Assembly: GCF_014145635.1 (NCBI RefSeq)
Contig: NZ_JACHTC010000005.1
Coordinates: 62,001 to 126,000, forward strand
Direction of reading: 5' to 3'
Source of the DNA: Myroides sp. WP-1
GTDB lineage: Bacteria > Bacteroidota > Bacteroidia > Flavobacteriales > Flavobacteriaceae
DNA length: 64,000 bases
The notes under the pieces are model-generated. The model worked only from the letters and a program-made list of their open reading frames with translations, searched no databases and was not told where the DNA came from. How positions within the stretch are numbered: the stretch's first letter is position 1; each line of letters starts with the position of its first letter. Made by a program: the position numbers and the translations under genes. Of this stretch, positions 39,376 to 49,194 are shown one piece after another.

Positions 39376-39463
39376 AAATAAAAAATTTGCGCTGCTAAAA
39401 TAAGAAATGTTTTACAAGTGTTCTTCTTTTAGCCTCGCAAACTGTCAGGTAACGATACCCTAC

Positions 39464-40039
39464 TTATCCGATTTTTATTCCTAACAATTTATAGAATTCA
39501 CTGAGGATTGCAGGATGTCCTGGCCAAGCAGGCGAAGTCGTTAAATTGCCATCAGTAATGGCCTTATCCGCATCTATTTCTTTATAAATTCCTCCGGCTA
39601 CAGTAATATCTGGCCCTACTGCAGGATAAGCCGTCAGTGTTCTTCCTTTTAAAACATTGGCTGGAGTCAATACCTGAATACCGTGGCATATTGCGGCAAT
39701 AGGCAGATTCTTCTCAAAAAAGTATTGTACAATTTCAATCACTCTTTTGTTTAAGCGAATATATTCTGGTGCACGTCCTCCACATACATAGAGTCCCGCG
39801 TAATCTTCTACTTTAACCTCATCAAAGCTTTTGTTGATAACAAAATTATGTCCTCTACTTTCAGCATAAGTCTGAAAACCCACAAAATCGTGAATGGCCG
39901 TTGCAATGATATCATTTTTTTTCTTTCCCGGACAAACTACATCTACTACTACACCTACCGAAAGCAAAGCCTGATAAGGAACCATTACTTCATAATCTTC
40001 AACAAAATCTCCTGCTAACATTAAAACTTTTTTTGCCAT
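39464..40039 (-). CDS. DJ-1/PfpI family protein
   Basis: 191 residues, class I glutamine amidotransferase-like fold. The nucleophile elbow is IAAICHGIQVL with Cys at about residue 117, then GRTLTAYPAVGPDI typical of PfpI-type members. Possible roles are protease, glyoxalase or deglycase-like stress protein; the sequence alone cannot decide. The His next to Cys (CHG) is as in PfpI/YhbO. Monocistronic. Confidence 0.9.
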   Translation of the reverse strand: MAKKVLMLAGDFVEDYEVMVPYQALLSVGVVVDVVCPGKKKNDIIATAIHDFVGFQTYAESRGHNFVINKSFDEVKVEDYAGLYVCGGRAPEYIRLNKRVIEIVQYFFEKNLPIAAICHGIQVLTPANVLKGRTLTAYPAVGPDITVAGGIYKEIDADKAITDGNLTTSPAWPGHPAILSEFYKLLGIKIG

Positions 40040-40201
40040 AACTTTTATTTTTTTGATTTATTCCTCCTAATTTACAACAATCTATTCAATTCAAAAAACA
40101 CCTTCTTTAAATGACGATCGAAAATTTTTTATCTCCAACTTTCCAAACTCTACACATTTTGCCTTAACTTTAATTTTTCTTTATTTAAAATTTGTGTTCA
40201 A

Positions 40202-40699
40202 ATGAAAAAACTACTCTTTATTCTTTGTGTAACCTTGGGAATGGCTAGCTGTAATCAAAAAGTAGCACCTCCTCAAACGGTAAGTGTGAACGATCAGTTC
40301 TCAATGGAAATACCAGCTACTCTAGCTGTCATGACAGATCTGTATCCTGATGCAGCTATTCAATACGGAAATACGTTCAGACAGGTTTACATCATTGCTA
40401 AAGAATCTCCTAAAACAGCGGACGAGTCTTTTGCTGCTTTTACACAAAAAGCATTAGCGACGTATGCAAGCAGACCTGATTATGAAATCACAAAAGAAGA
40501 CGACGTTCGAATTAATGGATTACAAGGAAAAATCTATAAAATATCCATGTCACAAGAAGGAAACTTCATGTTTATGATTCAGACCCTGATTGAAGGAAAA
40601 AAAGGAAACTATGAAATCATTGGTTGGACCATAGGCCAAAACAAAGATTATCAAGGTGACGAGTTGATGAATATTATTTCGACATTCAAAGAGATCTAG
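40202..40699 (+). CDS. Small lipoprotein, PsbP/DUF1795-like
   Basis: 165 residues with lipoprotein signal (CVTLGMASCNQK, Cys17). The mature part (NDQFSMEIPATL ... FRQVYIIAKESPK ... ALATYASRPDYEI ... FMFMIQTLIEGKKGNYEIIGWT) has the mixed alpha/beta pattern of PsbP-like or DUF1795-type lipoproteins. That assignment is by feel and is weak. Function unknown. A strong terminator follows. Confidence 0.75.
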   Translation: MKKLLFILCVTLGMASCNQKVAPPQTVSVNDQFSMEIPATLAVMTDLYPDAAIQYGNTFRQVYIIAKESPKTADESFAAFTQKALATYASRPDYEITKEDDVRINGLQGKIYKISMSQEGNFMFMIQTLIEGKKGNYEIIGWTIGQNKDYQGDELMNIISTFKEI

Positions 40700-40727
40700 T
40701 ACTCTTTATATCGTATACTAATAAGAG

Positions 40728-40756
40728 AGGATGACTTCAAGGTCATCCTTTTTTAA
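40728..40756 (+). terminator. Terminator of the small lipoprotein gene
   Basis: AGGATGAC-TTCAAG-GTCATCCT followed by TTTTTT. Confidence 0.85.
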
Positions 40757-40937
40757 TACAATCAAATGAGTTTTTTACAATAAATCAGGTGTTCTATTTA
40801 AGAAAAATTCACGCAAGGAAAATCTTTTTTTATCCCAAAAGACACCTATTCAAGCATAAAAACAACAAAAAATGCGTCCTTAGTTCAAAAAAAGCCTGTA
40901 TTTATAACTTTTTAACATTCAGTATTTTAATAACCTA

Positions 40938-40967
40938 TTGTATATCCATTTTTGTATTGTACATTTG
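40938..40967 (+). promoter_or_regulatory. Promoter of the YceI-like gene
   Basis: TTG at 40938-40940, exactly 19 nt, TACATTTG at 40960-40967: a full match to the Bacteroidota consensus, 22 nt before the ATG. One of the best promoters in the window. Confidence 0.8.
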
Positions 40968-40989
40968 AGGAAACAAAATAGCGAATAAC

Positions 40990-41691
40990 ATGAAAAAAAT
41001 TTTATTATCAGTAGCAGTAGTAGCTGCTCTTTCATTAGCATCATGTGGAAATAAGAATGCTGATAAAGTAACAACTACAACTGAACAAGAAGTAGCAGTA
41101 GAACAAGGAGACAAATACACTGTTAACTTAACAGAAAGTAATGTAACTTGGAAAGTAGGACACAAAGGAGGATTAAACCCTCGTTTTGGTACTTTAATTT
41201 TAAAAGCAGGAGATATTGCAATTGATGCAAATGGACTAAACGCAGGTTCATACACTGTTGATATGGCTTCTATCAAAGCTGACCGCGCTTCTGTTGATGC
41301 TGATGAGGATGTAGCAAAATTAGAAGGACACTTAAAAAGTCCTGATTTCTTCGACGTAGAGAAAAACCCTACAGTTGATTTCAAAATCACTAAAGTTGAA
41401 GATTTTGATGCTGCAAAACACACAAGTACAATCGAAGGTGCAAACAAAATTGTAAGTGGTAACTTAACGATTTTAGGAAAAACAGTAAACATCACTTTCC
41501 CTGCTAAAGTAACAGTAGAAAACGGAAAAGCGGTTATGGATGCTTCATTCATCGCTGATCGTACAGCATGGGGATTAGTATTCGGAACTACAGATAAAGA
41601 ATCTGGAGCTGCGCTTAACCCTGCTGATTGGGCAATTAGTAAAGACATGGAAATTGGAATCCATTTAGTTGCTGATAAAGTAAACGAATAA
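40990..41691 (+). CDS. YceI-family lipoprotein
   Basis: 233 residues. Lipoprotein signal (VVAALSLASCGNKNADK, Cys19), then a YceI lipocalin-like domain (about 45-230): VNLTESNVTWKVGHKGG, VDMASIKAD, KLEGHLKSPDFFDVEKNP, GNLTILGKT, and FIADRTAWGLVFG. YceI proteins bind polyprenoid-type lipids. Many respond to stress, but the ligand here is unknown. Strong promoter and terminator and favourable codons suggest good expression. Confidence 0.93.
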   Translation: MKKILLSVAVVAALSLASCGNKNADKVTTTTEQEVAVEQGDKYTVNLTESNVTWKVGHKGGLNPRFGTLILKAGDIAIDANGLNAGSYTVDMASIKADRASVDADEDVAKLEGHLKSPDFFDVEKNPTVDFKITKVEDFDAAKHTSTIEGANKIVSGNLTILGKTVNITFPAKVTVENGKAVMDASFIADRTAWGLVFGTTDKESGAALNPADWAISKDMEIGIHLVADKVNE

Positions 41692-41711
41692 TCCATTCTA
41701 AATCATACACA

Positions 41712-41747
41712 AAGAGGATAATCCACAGGGTTATCCTCTTTTTTTAT
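41712..41747 (+). terminator. Terminator of the YceI-like gene
   Basis: AAGAGGATAA-TCCACAGGG-TTATCCTCTT followed by TTTTTTT. Confidence 0.88.
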
Positions 41748-41803
41748 CTGGTTTAAATTGGGGGTTTCTTATGCTTTTACTTCCCCTTACCAAAATAATT
41801 CAA

Positions 41804-41811
41804 TATTTTTG
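41804..41811 (+). promoter_or_regulatory. -7 element of the ypdA-like gene
   Basis: TATTTTTG matches TAnnTTTG, 45 nt before the ATG at 41857. Earlier in-frame codons would lie upstream of the transcript start. Confidence 0.5.
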
Positions 41812-41856
41812 TTTAGGCGAACAAACATATCCCCGCGTGGGTTTATTAAAAAGAGA

Positions 41857-42837
41857 ATGAAACATACAGATGTACTAATCATAGGTGGAGGTCCGATAGG
41901 GATTGCCTGTGGTATTGAAGCTAAAAAAGCAGGACTATCTTATCTTATTATCGAAAAAGGTTGTTTGGTGAATTCACTGTATCACTATCCGATCAATATG
42001 CAATTCTTCTCTACTTCTGAGCTATTAGAACTTGATCAAATTCCATTTATCAGTGCAGAAACAAAACCTAGACGCAAGGAAGCATTGGAATACTACAGAC
42101 GTGTATCTCATCTGCACGACTTATCGATCCACTTGTTTGAAAAAGTTCTTCATGTCAACAAACAGGTAGAAGGTCATTTTACGATAGAAACTTCTAAAGC
42201 GAATTATACAGCCAAACAAGTCATTGTAGCGACTGGTTTTTATGACTTTCCAAATTTGCTTCATATTCCGGGAGAAGATCTTTCCAAAGTATCGCATTAC
42301 TACAATGATCCGCATTACTATGCCAACATGAATGTAGTCGTTGTAGGAGCGAGTAATTCGTCTGTAGATGCGGCGCTTGAATGTTATCGAAAAGGAGCAA
42401 ACGTTACTTTAGTTGTACGAGACAAAGAGATTAGTTCTCATGTCAAATATTGGGTTAAGCCTGATATTGAAAACCGCATAGCAGAAGGAGCCATTCAGGT
42501 GTACTTCAACAGCAATTTAACGAACATAACCCCTACTACTGTTACCTTAGAGCAAAAAGGAAAATCAATACATATTGCCAATGATTTTGTCTTAGCCTTA
42601 ACGGGATATCGCCCTGATTTTGATTTCTTGCGTCGACTGGGAATCACCACACAAAACGATGATGAACAATTGCCGACATTCAATGCAGAGACGATGGAGA
42701 CCAATATCGAAAACCTCTATTTAGCAGGTGTTGTTTGCGGTGGATTAAATACCCATACCTGGTTTATTGAGAATTCAAGAGTTCACGCTAAGTGTATTAT
42801 AGAACATATAACGAAGCGTTCATCAAAGAACAACTAA
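41857..42837 (+). CDS. ypdA: YpdA-family putative bacillithiol disulfide reductase
   Basis: 326 residues from the ATG at 41857 (MKHTDVLIIGGGPIGIACGI). Two Rossmann folds: FAD motif GGGPIG and NADPH motif VVVVGASNSSVDAALECY. The segment SLYHYPINMQFFSTSELLEL is characteristic of the YpdA/Bdr group, and a Cys-x-x-Cys redox pair is absent, also as in YpdA. The family reduces bacillithiol disulfide in Firmicutes; several Bacteroidota carry bacillithiol genes. The stop overlaps by 4 bp with that of the convergent Fur-like gene. Confidence 0.88.
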   Translation: MKHTDVLIIGGGPIGIACGIEAKKAGLSYLIIEKGCLVNSLYHYPINMQFFSTSELLELDQIPFISAETKPRRKEALEYYRRVSHLHDLSIHLFEKVLHVNKQVEGHFTIETSKANYTAKQVIVATGFYDFPNLLHIPGEDLSKVSHYYNDPHYYANMNVVVVGASNSSVDAALECYRKGANVTLVVRDKEISSHVKYWVKPDIENRIAEGAIQVYFNSNLTNITPTTVTLEQKGKSIHIANDFVLALTGYRPDFDFLRRLGITTQNDDEQLPTFNAETMETNIENLYLAGVVCGGLNTHTWFIENSRVHAKCIIEHITKRSSKNN

Positions 42838-43244
42838 ACTTGACAATGTTCACATATTCCCTTAGCTACTACTTCAATTTCATTTAATTGAAATCCGATT
42901 GGAATATCAATTGTAGGAATTGCTACCTGGGTAAGGCAAATTGTTTTTTTACAATGATTACAAACAAAATGCAGATGCGTATCTCTGTGGTTATCTTCAG
43001 AGCACTTGGAAGAACACAAGGCATATTGCGTTACATTGTTTGCTGTTATACTGTGGAGTAAACCTTTACTTTCAAATGTTTTTACGGTCCGATAAATCGT
43101 TACACGATCTGATTGATCAAAGCTATTTTCTATATCCGCCAAAGACACGGCTCCTTGCTGCTGTTTCAAAAACTTGAGCACTAAAATTCGCATCGCGGTA
43201 GGTTTGATGTTTTTGGCAACTAACTCTTCTTCAATATTCTTCAT
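42834..43244 (-). CDS. Fur-family metalloregulator
   Basis: 136 residues. N-terminal winged helix (KPTAMRILVLKFLKQQ, DRVTIYRTVKTFESKGLLHSI), C-terminal dimerisation domain with HLHFVCNHCKKTICL and the terminal CEHC. These two Cys-x-x-Cys pairs form the structural zinc site. Which metal or oxidant it senses (Fe, Zn or peroxide) cannot be settled. It faces the ypdA-like thiol reductase gene and overlaps it by 4 bp at the stops. Confidence 0.93.
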   Translation of the reverse strand: MKNIEEELVAKNIKPTAMRILVLKFLKQQQGAVSLADIENSFDQSDRVTIYRTVKTFESKGLLHSITANNVTQYALCSSKCSEDNHRDTHLHFVCNHCKKTICLTQVAIPTIDIPIGFQLNEIEVVAKGICEHCQV

Positions 43245-43663
43245 TTCTCATTGCTTTTAATTGATTCAAAGGTAAGCATTGTTCCTCAATTCCCTCCTTC
43301 ACAAAAAAAGGAATTAATTGTCTTTTTTATTTATTCTCAGTAACATCATCCTCTCTCACTCCTGATACTCAACACCTTCTATTGCTATACTTGTATATTT
43401 CATTGAAAAATAATCATTGAAATTCAAGAGAAAATGCAACAAATACTCGCTTCATTTCATTTACTGTTAGTTTTTGATGATTTTTATCGCAAAAACTACA
43501 AATAAAACATATATTTATTTTTTTTAGATTCATTTCAAACAAAAAGAGAAAAAGAATAAAATAGAGGTATGATTCTTGTGTACGTGTAAACAAGTAAGTC
43601 TTTTTTCGAAACAAGATCGATGACAAAGTAATTTTCAAAACAAAACAATAAATTTTAAACAAA
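43245..43663. other. 419-bp intergenic region
   Basis: AT-rich spacer between the divergently oriented Fur-like and permease genes. It must hold both promoters. No hairpin terminator, repeat or clear TTG-N19-TAnnTTTG match was seen, and the frames in it are not gene-like. Confidence 0.5.
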
Positions 43664-44860
43664 ATGCAAAAAATTATCGGAAGTATTCTTATTGTAGCAG
43701 GTACTACAATAGGCGCAGGAATGTTAGCAATGCCCATTATATCGGCCAATGTTGGTTTTTTATTTATGTCATTTATCTTATTCTGTATTTGGTTTGCTAT
43801 GTTTTATACTTCCGTTCTCTTAGTAAACGTCTATCAATACAACCCTACTTCAGCAGGTTTTAATACACTTACCTTAAAATATTTGGGCAAACCCGGTGCA
43901 TTTATTACGGGTTTGAGCATGTTGACGTTGATGTATGCTTTGGTGAGTGCTTATATTGCAGGTGGTGGAGATATTTTGAGGTCTAACCTCAGTCAACTAA
44001 TGCACCTTGAGGTTTCACCTCAACTCAGTGCCATTCTCTTTACACTTTTTTTTGGAGGTATTATTGCTTTTGGAACAAGAGCAGTAGACTTTAGTACGAA
44101 AATAGTTTTTTCCATTAAAATTATTTGTCTTTGTTTGGTACTTGGTCTTTTATTACCTCACATTGAAATGGCGTATTTAAGTTATTTACCACAAAGTCCA
44201 CTTCCTGTATTAGCGACGATTCCCATCATATTTACTTCCTTCGGATTTAGTGTTGTTATTCCGAGTTTAGTCAAATATTTAGATGGCAATTTACGCCAAT
44301 TAAAATGGGTCTTCTTTATTGGAAGTATTATTCCATTGGTCTTATATTTAATCTGGGAACTTACAATTCTCGGTAATATTGAAAGTAGTGTATTCAGTGA
44401 AATTTTAAAAAATAACGCAGGTTTAGAAGGCTTACTTGTCTCAATAAAAGAGATCAATAGTTCTCCATTTATTAAAGTTGCCTTTACTATTTTTGCGGCA
44501 GCAGCCATCTTAACTTCTTTTTGGGGTGTGGCTTTATCACTAAATGATTATATCAAGGATTTGGCGAAAGATCGTCCTAAGATCAAGCACAATCTAAGTG
44601 CGTTTATTTTGACTTTTTTACCGCCTATTCTCTTTGCTTTATTTTATCCTGATGGATTTGTTATTGCTTTGGGATATGCCTCCATTTCACTGGTTATTTT
44701 GGCTTTGATTATTCCCATGCTTATGTTGCAAAGAGCAAAAAAACTTGCAGGCGTCAAGACCAATCCATTTCAGTATATTATTTATGGTTTCTTGTGGATT
44801 TTATCCCTTTTAATTATTGTCTTACAGCTATTATTAGCCTTAAATATACTTCCTTCATAA
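43664..44860 (+). CDS. Aromatic amino acid permease (HAAAP family)
   Basis: 398 residues with 11 predicted membrane helices. The start QKIIGSILIVAGTTIGAGMLAMPI is the signature of the Mtr/TnaB/TyrP family of hydroxy/aromatic amino acid-proton symporters, and PSLVKYLDGN in the middle also fits. The substrate is probably tyrosine or tryptophan, but this cannot be fixed from sequence. Monocistronic. Confidence 0.92.
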   Translation: MQKIIGSILIVAGTTIGAGMLAMPIISANVGFLFMSFILFCIWFAMFYTSVLLVNVYQYNPTSAGFNTLTLKYLGKPGAFITGLSMLTLMYALVSAYIAGGGDILRSNLSQLMHLEVSPQLSAILFTLFFGGIIAFGTRAVDFSTKIVFSIKIICLCLVLGLLLPHIEMAYLSYLPQSPLPVLATIPIIFTSFGFSVVIPSLVKYLDGNLRQLKWVFFIGSIIPLVLYLIWELTILGNIESSVFSEILKNNAGLEGLLVSIKEINSSPFIKVAFTIFAAAAILTSFWGVALSLNDYIKDLAKDRPKIKHNLSAFILTFLPPILFALFYPDGFVIALGYASISLVILALIIPMLMLQRAKKLAGVKTNPFQYIIYGFLWILSLLIIVLQLLLALNILPS

Positions 44861-44876
44861 GAAGGTGAAAATTCAT

Positions 44877-44912
44877 AAAAAAGGGAGTTCCATCGAGAAC
44901 TCCCTTTTTTTG
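44877..44912. terminator. Shared terminator, permease and tcdA
   Basis: AAAAAGGGAGTTC-CATCGA-GAACTCCCTTTTT with T-runs on both strands, between convergent genes. Confidence 0.9.
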
Positions 44913-44917
44913 TTTTC

Positions 44918-45634
44918 TTATTTTGATAATAAATGGCGAATCACATTTTCTGCCGCATGCAAGCCAAATAAAGCAGGCATCCAGCTATTCGTTCCGAAGA
45001 ACGACTTTTTAAAATTAGTTCCATCCGTCATTTTCAAACTGCTTTCATCTGGTTTTTCTGTTGAAAAAATAGCCTTAACACCTGAGGAGATCCCCTCCTT
45101 TTTCAAGCGCTTTCTGATTTGTTTAGCTAAAGGACAAACATCTGTTTTACTAATGTCTTTTACGACAATTTTCGAAGCCAACATCTTTCCACCAGCTCCC
45201 ATTGCACTAATCACTTTTACGCGCTTGCGCTTGGCTGCCAAAATCAGATTAATTTTAGGCGTAATGCTATCAATACAATCCAACACATAGTCATACTCTT
45301 CCGTAACTACTTCATGTGTGCGTTCGGGAGATAAAAACTCCTGAATACGCGTTAATTTTAATTCAGGATTAATATCCATCAAACGATCACCCACGACATG
45401 TACTTTCGCCATGCCTACTGTTGAATGTAGGGCAGGTAATTGTCTATTTATGTTCGTAATGTCTACTGTATCTCCATCTACAATTGTCATTGTTCCAACA
45501 CCTGCACGCGCTAAAAACTCAGCGGCAAATGATCCAACTCCACCTAATCCTACAACTAATACATTAGCGTTTTTTAATTTTTCTAGTCCTTCTTCTTTAA
45601 AAAGCAAGGCTGCTCTTTCTTGCCAAATAGCCAT
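44918..45634 (-). CDS. tcdA: tRNA threonylcarbamoyladenosine dehydratase TcdA
   Basis: 238-residue E1-like enzyme that cyclises t6A37 in tRNA to ct6A. ThiF/MoeB fold with the nucleotide loop VVGLGGVGSFAAEFLARAG (about 27-45), DGDTVDITNINRQ and DCIDSITPK. It lies 43 bp downstream of the TatD-like gene on the same strand. CsdL is an older name. Confidence 0.95.
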   Translation of the reverse strand: MAIWQERAALLFKEEGLEKLKNANVLVVGLGGVGSFAAEFLARAGVGTMTIVDGDTVDITNINRQLPALHSTVGMAKVHVVGDRLMDINPELKLTRIQEFLSPERTHEVVTEEYDYVLDCIDSITPKINLILAAKRKRVKVISAMGAGGKMLASKIVVKDISKTDVCPLAKQIRKRLKKEGISSGVKAIFSTEKPDESSLKMTDGTNFKKSFFGTNSWMPALFGLHAAENVIRHLLSK

Positions 45635-45677
45635 TCTATTTCTCGTTATTAATCACCTTAAAGGCTCTAAATTAGTA

Positions 45678-46313
45678 TTATATCCTAAATATGCGTTTAA
45701 AATTTGACGCTACAATTTGCTCAATTTTTGGTTGATATTCCGCTGCTTTATTATAGATCTCTTCAATGGAAATGATTTGATCATCATCTGTTTCCAAAAA
45801 GATATACTGTTCTGGTACTAAAGCTAACGTATCCTGTAATCGCTTGCTACCCAATAAAGCCCGACCGAAAGACAAGTGGAATCCATTTTTCCACAAACTC
45901 TCCGCTACTTGTTGGTGTTTATTAAATCCGTGCACGATCAAAGGAACGGTTAAATTCAATTGTTTCTTGAGGGTAATAATCTCTTGATACGCAGAAACAA
46001 CGTGCAAAATTACAGCTTTTTTATTTTTTTCTGCAAGAAGTAATTGACGAACCAACACTTCTTTTTGTAAGGTTAATGGAATATCTATTTTTTTATCAAG
46101 TCCACACTCCCCCAATGCCAAACAATTGGCTTGTTGAAGATGCATTTCAATAATATTTAGTTGTTCCTCAACCAAGTGTTCTTCAATATACCATGGATGA
46201 ATACCCACAGAAAAATAAGGAATAGATAAATCTACCTTAGACAAGTCTTGGTTAACAAGCTCTAACGTATCTTTTTCCTTGTGCAGGTAATGGGTGTGTA
46301 TATTGTACTTCAT
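45678..46313 (-). CDS. TatD-family metal-dependent hydrolase, short form
   Basis: 211 residues from the ATG at 46313 (MKYNIHTHYLHK). An earlier in-frame ATG lies inside the valS terminator palindrome and cannot be used. The His-x-His metal motif (NIHTHY), SVGIHPWY, LGECGLDK and VILHVVSAYQE are as in TatD deoxyribonucleases. The final motif is ETDDDQ rather than the usual ETDSP, and the protein is shorter than TatD (about 260). It may be a divergent member with altered activity. Confidence 0.85.
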   Translation of the reverse strand: MKYNIHTHYLHKEKDTLELVNQDLSKVDLSIPYFSVGIHPWYIEEHLVEEQLNIIEMHLQQANCLALGECGLDKKIDIPLTLQKEVLVRQLLLAEKNKKAVILHVVSAYQEIITLKKQLNLTVPLIVHGFNKHQQVAESLWKNGFHLSFGRALLGSKRLQDTLALVPEQYIFLETDDDQIISIEEIYNKAAEYQPKIEQIVASNFKRIFRI

Positions 46314-46331
46314 GGGAACGAAGATAAAAAA

Positions 46332-46369
46332 AAAGGTCTTTGATTCGCATATGCGAATCAAAGACCTTT
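46332..46369 (-). terminator. valS terminator, perfect 38-bp palindrome
   Basis: Bases 46332-46350 are the exact reverse complement of 46351-46369, centred on CATATG, with A-runs upstream and T-runs downstream on the minus strand. It ends valS transcription 20 bp after the stop codon, and is 18 bp from the start of the TatD-like gene. Confidence 0.85.
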
Positions 46370-46389
46370 ACTATGACTGTGCTAATTTA

Positions 46390-49023
46390 TTATTTTAAAC
46401 CAGCTAAACTTTGTTCAATTGTAGCGATTTTAGCTAAAGCATCTGCTTCTTTTTTCTTTTCGCTAGCTACGACTTGCTCAGGAGCACCACTTACGAATTT
46501 TTCGTTCGATAGTTTACCTTGTACGGATTTCAAGAAACCTTTTAAGTATTTCAACTCTTCTTCTAATTTCTCAATTTCTTCTGCAATATTAACGTTACCT
46601 TCCATTGGAATAAAATACTCATTGGATTTTACTCGGTATGAAAGAGCTCCGCTTACTTGATCCGTCACGTACTCCATACTTTCAACATTCCCCATTTTGG
46701 AGATAACGCTATCAAAATATGTCGATACTTTTTCATTATTGATAATTTTCAGATCAATTGTATCCTTGAAAGAAATGTTTTTATCTTTTCGGATTGTACG
46801 AATACCCGCAATCACCTCCATGGTAAATTCAAACTCTTTGATTATATTTTCATCAAAAGCTTTTGTTTCTGGCCAAGAAGAGATTACTAACGCTTGGTCT
46901 GCTGTACGCTCATTAATATGTTGCCAAATTTCTTCCGTTAAGAAAGGCATAAATGGATGTAACAATTTCAAGTTTTCTTCCAATAGATCAATTACTTTTT
47001 TGTAAGTAATAGCGTCTATTGGTTGTTGGTATCCTGGTTTAATCATTTCTAAGAACCAAGAACAGAAATCATCCCATACCAATTTATAGATTGCCATTAA
47101 AGCATCTGAAATTCTGTATTTAGAGAAATGATCTTCAATTTCCACTAATGTTTTCTGCAATTTAGCTTCATACCAAGCCAAAGAAACTTTTGCAGTTTCT
47201 GGTTGTGTTAATGTCTCGGAAACTTCCCATCCTTTAATTAATCGGAAAGCATTCCATACCTTATTAGTAAATGCTTTTCCTTGAGCACACAGTTCTTCGT
47301 CAAAAAGAATATCGTTACCTGCAGCAGCAGACAACAACAGTCCAACACGAACTCCATCCGCACCGAATTTATCGATTAGACCTAAGGCATCAGGGGAATT
47401 CCCTAATGATTTAGACATTTTACGACGTTGTTTATCACGTACAATTCCCGTGAAATAAACATTTGTAAACGGTTGTACACCTGTATACTCATATCCAGCC
47501 ATGATCATACGTGCCACCCAGAAGAAAATAATATCTGGACCAGTAACAAGGTCATTTGTTGGATAATAGTATTTAAATTCTTCGTTTTCAGGATCTATTA
47601 ATCCGTTGAATACAGACATTGGCCATAACCAAGAAGAGAACCACGTATCTAACGCATCTTCGTCTTGTTTTAAATCTGCAATTGTTAAATCAGACTTTCC
47701 TGTTTTCGCTTTTACTAATTCGAGAGCAGCTTCTTTTGTTTCTGCAACCACGAAATCTTCTTTTCCGTCCCCGTAGTAGAAAGCCGGGATTTGATGTCCC
47801 CACCACAACTGACGAGAAATATTCCAATCGCGGATATTTTCCAACCAACTTCTATATGTATTATTGTAGCGACTTGGATACAATTTTACATCTTCTGTTG
47901 TCATTACAGCATCTAACGCTGGTTTGGCCAACTCTTCCATTTTTAAGAACCACTGATCCGATAAGCGAGGTTCGATTACTGCTTTTGTACGTTCAGAAGT
48001 TCCTACATTGTTCATGTAGTTTTCAACTTTGTCTAAAGCACCAATAGCTGCTAATTCCGTTTCAATTTCTTTGCGAACCACAAAGCGATCTTTGCCTTTG
48101 TAGTGTAATCCTAAATCATTTAACGTAGCATCTGCATTGAAAATATCAATAATTTCCAAGTTATGACGTTCCCCTAAATCTTTATCATTTACATCGTGTG
48201 CAGGTGTAACTTTTAAACATCCTGTTCCGAATTCCATATCGACATACTCATCGAAGATAATAGGTACCACGCGATTACAAATAGGCACAATAGCCTTTTT
48301 ACCTTTCAAATGTTGGTAACGTTCATCATTTGGATTAATACAAATTGCAGAATCTCCTAAAATCGTTTCAGGACGAGTTGTTGCAATAGTCAAATAATCC
48401 GAAGTACCTTCAATTTGATATTTTACGTGATATAATTTTCCTTGGCGTTCTTCATAGATTACCTCTTCATCTGATAAGGTTGTCTTTGCTTCAGGATCCC
48501 AATTTACCATGCGATAGCCGCGGTAAATTAATCCTTTGTTGTACAAATCAACAAATAACTTAATCACTTGTTGTGACATTTCAGGATCCATCGTAAATTT
48601 TGTACGATCCCAGTCACAAGAAGCCCCTAGTTTTTTCAGCTGGTCTAAAATCACACCTCCGTATTCTTCTTTCCATTCCCAAGCGTGTTTTAAAAACTCT
48701 TCTCTAGTTAAGTCGTTTTTATTGATTCCCTGCTCTCTCAATTTAGCGACGACTTTGGCTTCAGTTGCAATAGATGCGTGATCCGTCCCAGGGACCCAAC
48801 ATGCGTTTAGTCCTCTTAAACGTGCGCGACGTATTAATACATCTTGAATTGTAATATTCAACATATGCCCCATATGCAATACTCCTGTTACGTTCGGAGG
48901 AGGTATTACAATTGTGTACGGCTGTCTTTCATCTGGTACAGATCGGAAAAAATTATTCTCCATCCAATACTGATACCATTTTTGCTCTACTTGCTTTGCG
49001 TCAAATTGTGCAGGAATTACCAT
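46390..49023 (-). CDS. valS: Valyl-tRNA synthetase
   Basis: 877-residue class I synthetase. The HIGH motif appears as [15 protein letters not shown] (His50, His53) and the KMSKS motif as KMSKSLGNS (about 534-538). The editing domain (CP1) contains [10 protein letters not shown] and [14 protein letters not shown]-terminal coiled-coil arm ([15 protein letters not shown]...) is present, as normal for ValRS. Complete. Confidence 0.98.
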   Translation of the reverse strand: MVIPAQFDAKQVEQKWYQYWMENNFFRSVPDERQPYTIVIPPPNVTGVLHMGHMLNITIQDVLIRRARLRGLNACWVPGTDHASIATEAKVVAKLREQGINKNDLTREEFLKHAWEWKEEYGGVILDQLKKLGASCDWDRTKFTMDPEMSQQVIKLFVDLYNKGLIYRGYRMVNWDPEAKTTLSDEEVIYEERQGKLYHVKYQIEGTSDYLTIATTRPETILGDSAICINPNDERYQHLKGKKAIVPICNRVVPIIFDEYVDMEFGTGCLKVTPAHDVNDKDLGERHNLEIIDIFNADATLNDLGLHYKGKDRFVVRKEIETELAAIGALDKVENYMNNVGTSERTKAVIEPRLSDQWFLKMEELAKPALDAVMTTEDVKLYPSRYNNTYRSWLENIRDWNISRQLWWGHQIPAFYYGDGKEDFVVAETKEAALELVKAKTGKSDLTIADLKQDEDALDTWFSSWLWPMSVFNGLIDPENEEFKYYYPTNDLVTGPDIIFFWVARMIMAGYEYTGVQPFTNVYFTGIVRDKQRRKMSKSLGNSPDALGLIDKFGADGVRVGLLLSAAAGNDILFDEELCAQGKAFTNKVWNAFRLIKGWEVSETLTQPETAKVSLAWYEAKLQKTLVEIEDHFSKYRISDALMAIYKLVWDDFCSWFLEMIKPGYQQPIDAITYKKVIDLLEENLKLLHPFMPFLTEEIWQHINERTADQALVISSWPETKAFDENIIKEFEFTMEVIAGIRTIRKDKNISFKDTIDLKIINNEKVSTYFDSVISKMGNVESMEYVTDQVSGALSYRVKSNEYFIPMEGNVNIAEEIEKLEEELKYLKGFLKSVQGKLSNEKFVSGAPEQVVASEKKKEADALAKIATIEQSLAGLK

Positions 49024-49117
49024 TATTCTATAATTTAATTATTAAAAAAAAAGAAAAAAACTCTCTATGAAAAGGATAAAAAACAAAATTTTCCATTCTC
49101 AATACCTACAGTTTTTT

Positions 49118-49125
49118 TATCTTTG
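49118..49125 (+). promoter_or_regulatory. Distal -7 element, DUF1573 gene
   Basis: TATCTTTG with TTC 19 nt upstream. It would give a leader of about 115 nt; a second promoter-like match lies closer at 49195-49224. Confidence 0.4.
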
Positions 49126-49194
49126 TATTGTACAAAAGTAATTATTACTCGTCAATTATAAAAGTATATCTGAAATCGAATATGCGAAAAAAAT

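Noticed and set aside
40935-41696. Long reading frame antisense to the YceI-like gene
   Set aside because: The sense strand encodes a clear YceI lipoprotein with promoter and terminator; the antisense frame reflects its codon bias.
43414-43749. Minus-strand frame overlapping the permease start
   Set aside because: It is AT-rich with no family features and runs into the conserved N-terminus of the permease on the other strand.
46340-46660. Plus-strand frame starting in the palindrome at the end of valS
   Set aside because: Its first residues mirror those of the TatD-side frame only because the palindrome is symmetric; the rest is antisense to valS.
47619-48047. Plus-strand frame of 142 codons inside valS
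   Set aside because: Antisense shadow of a conserved synthetase domain with no independent signals.
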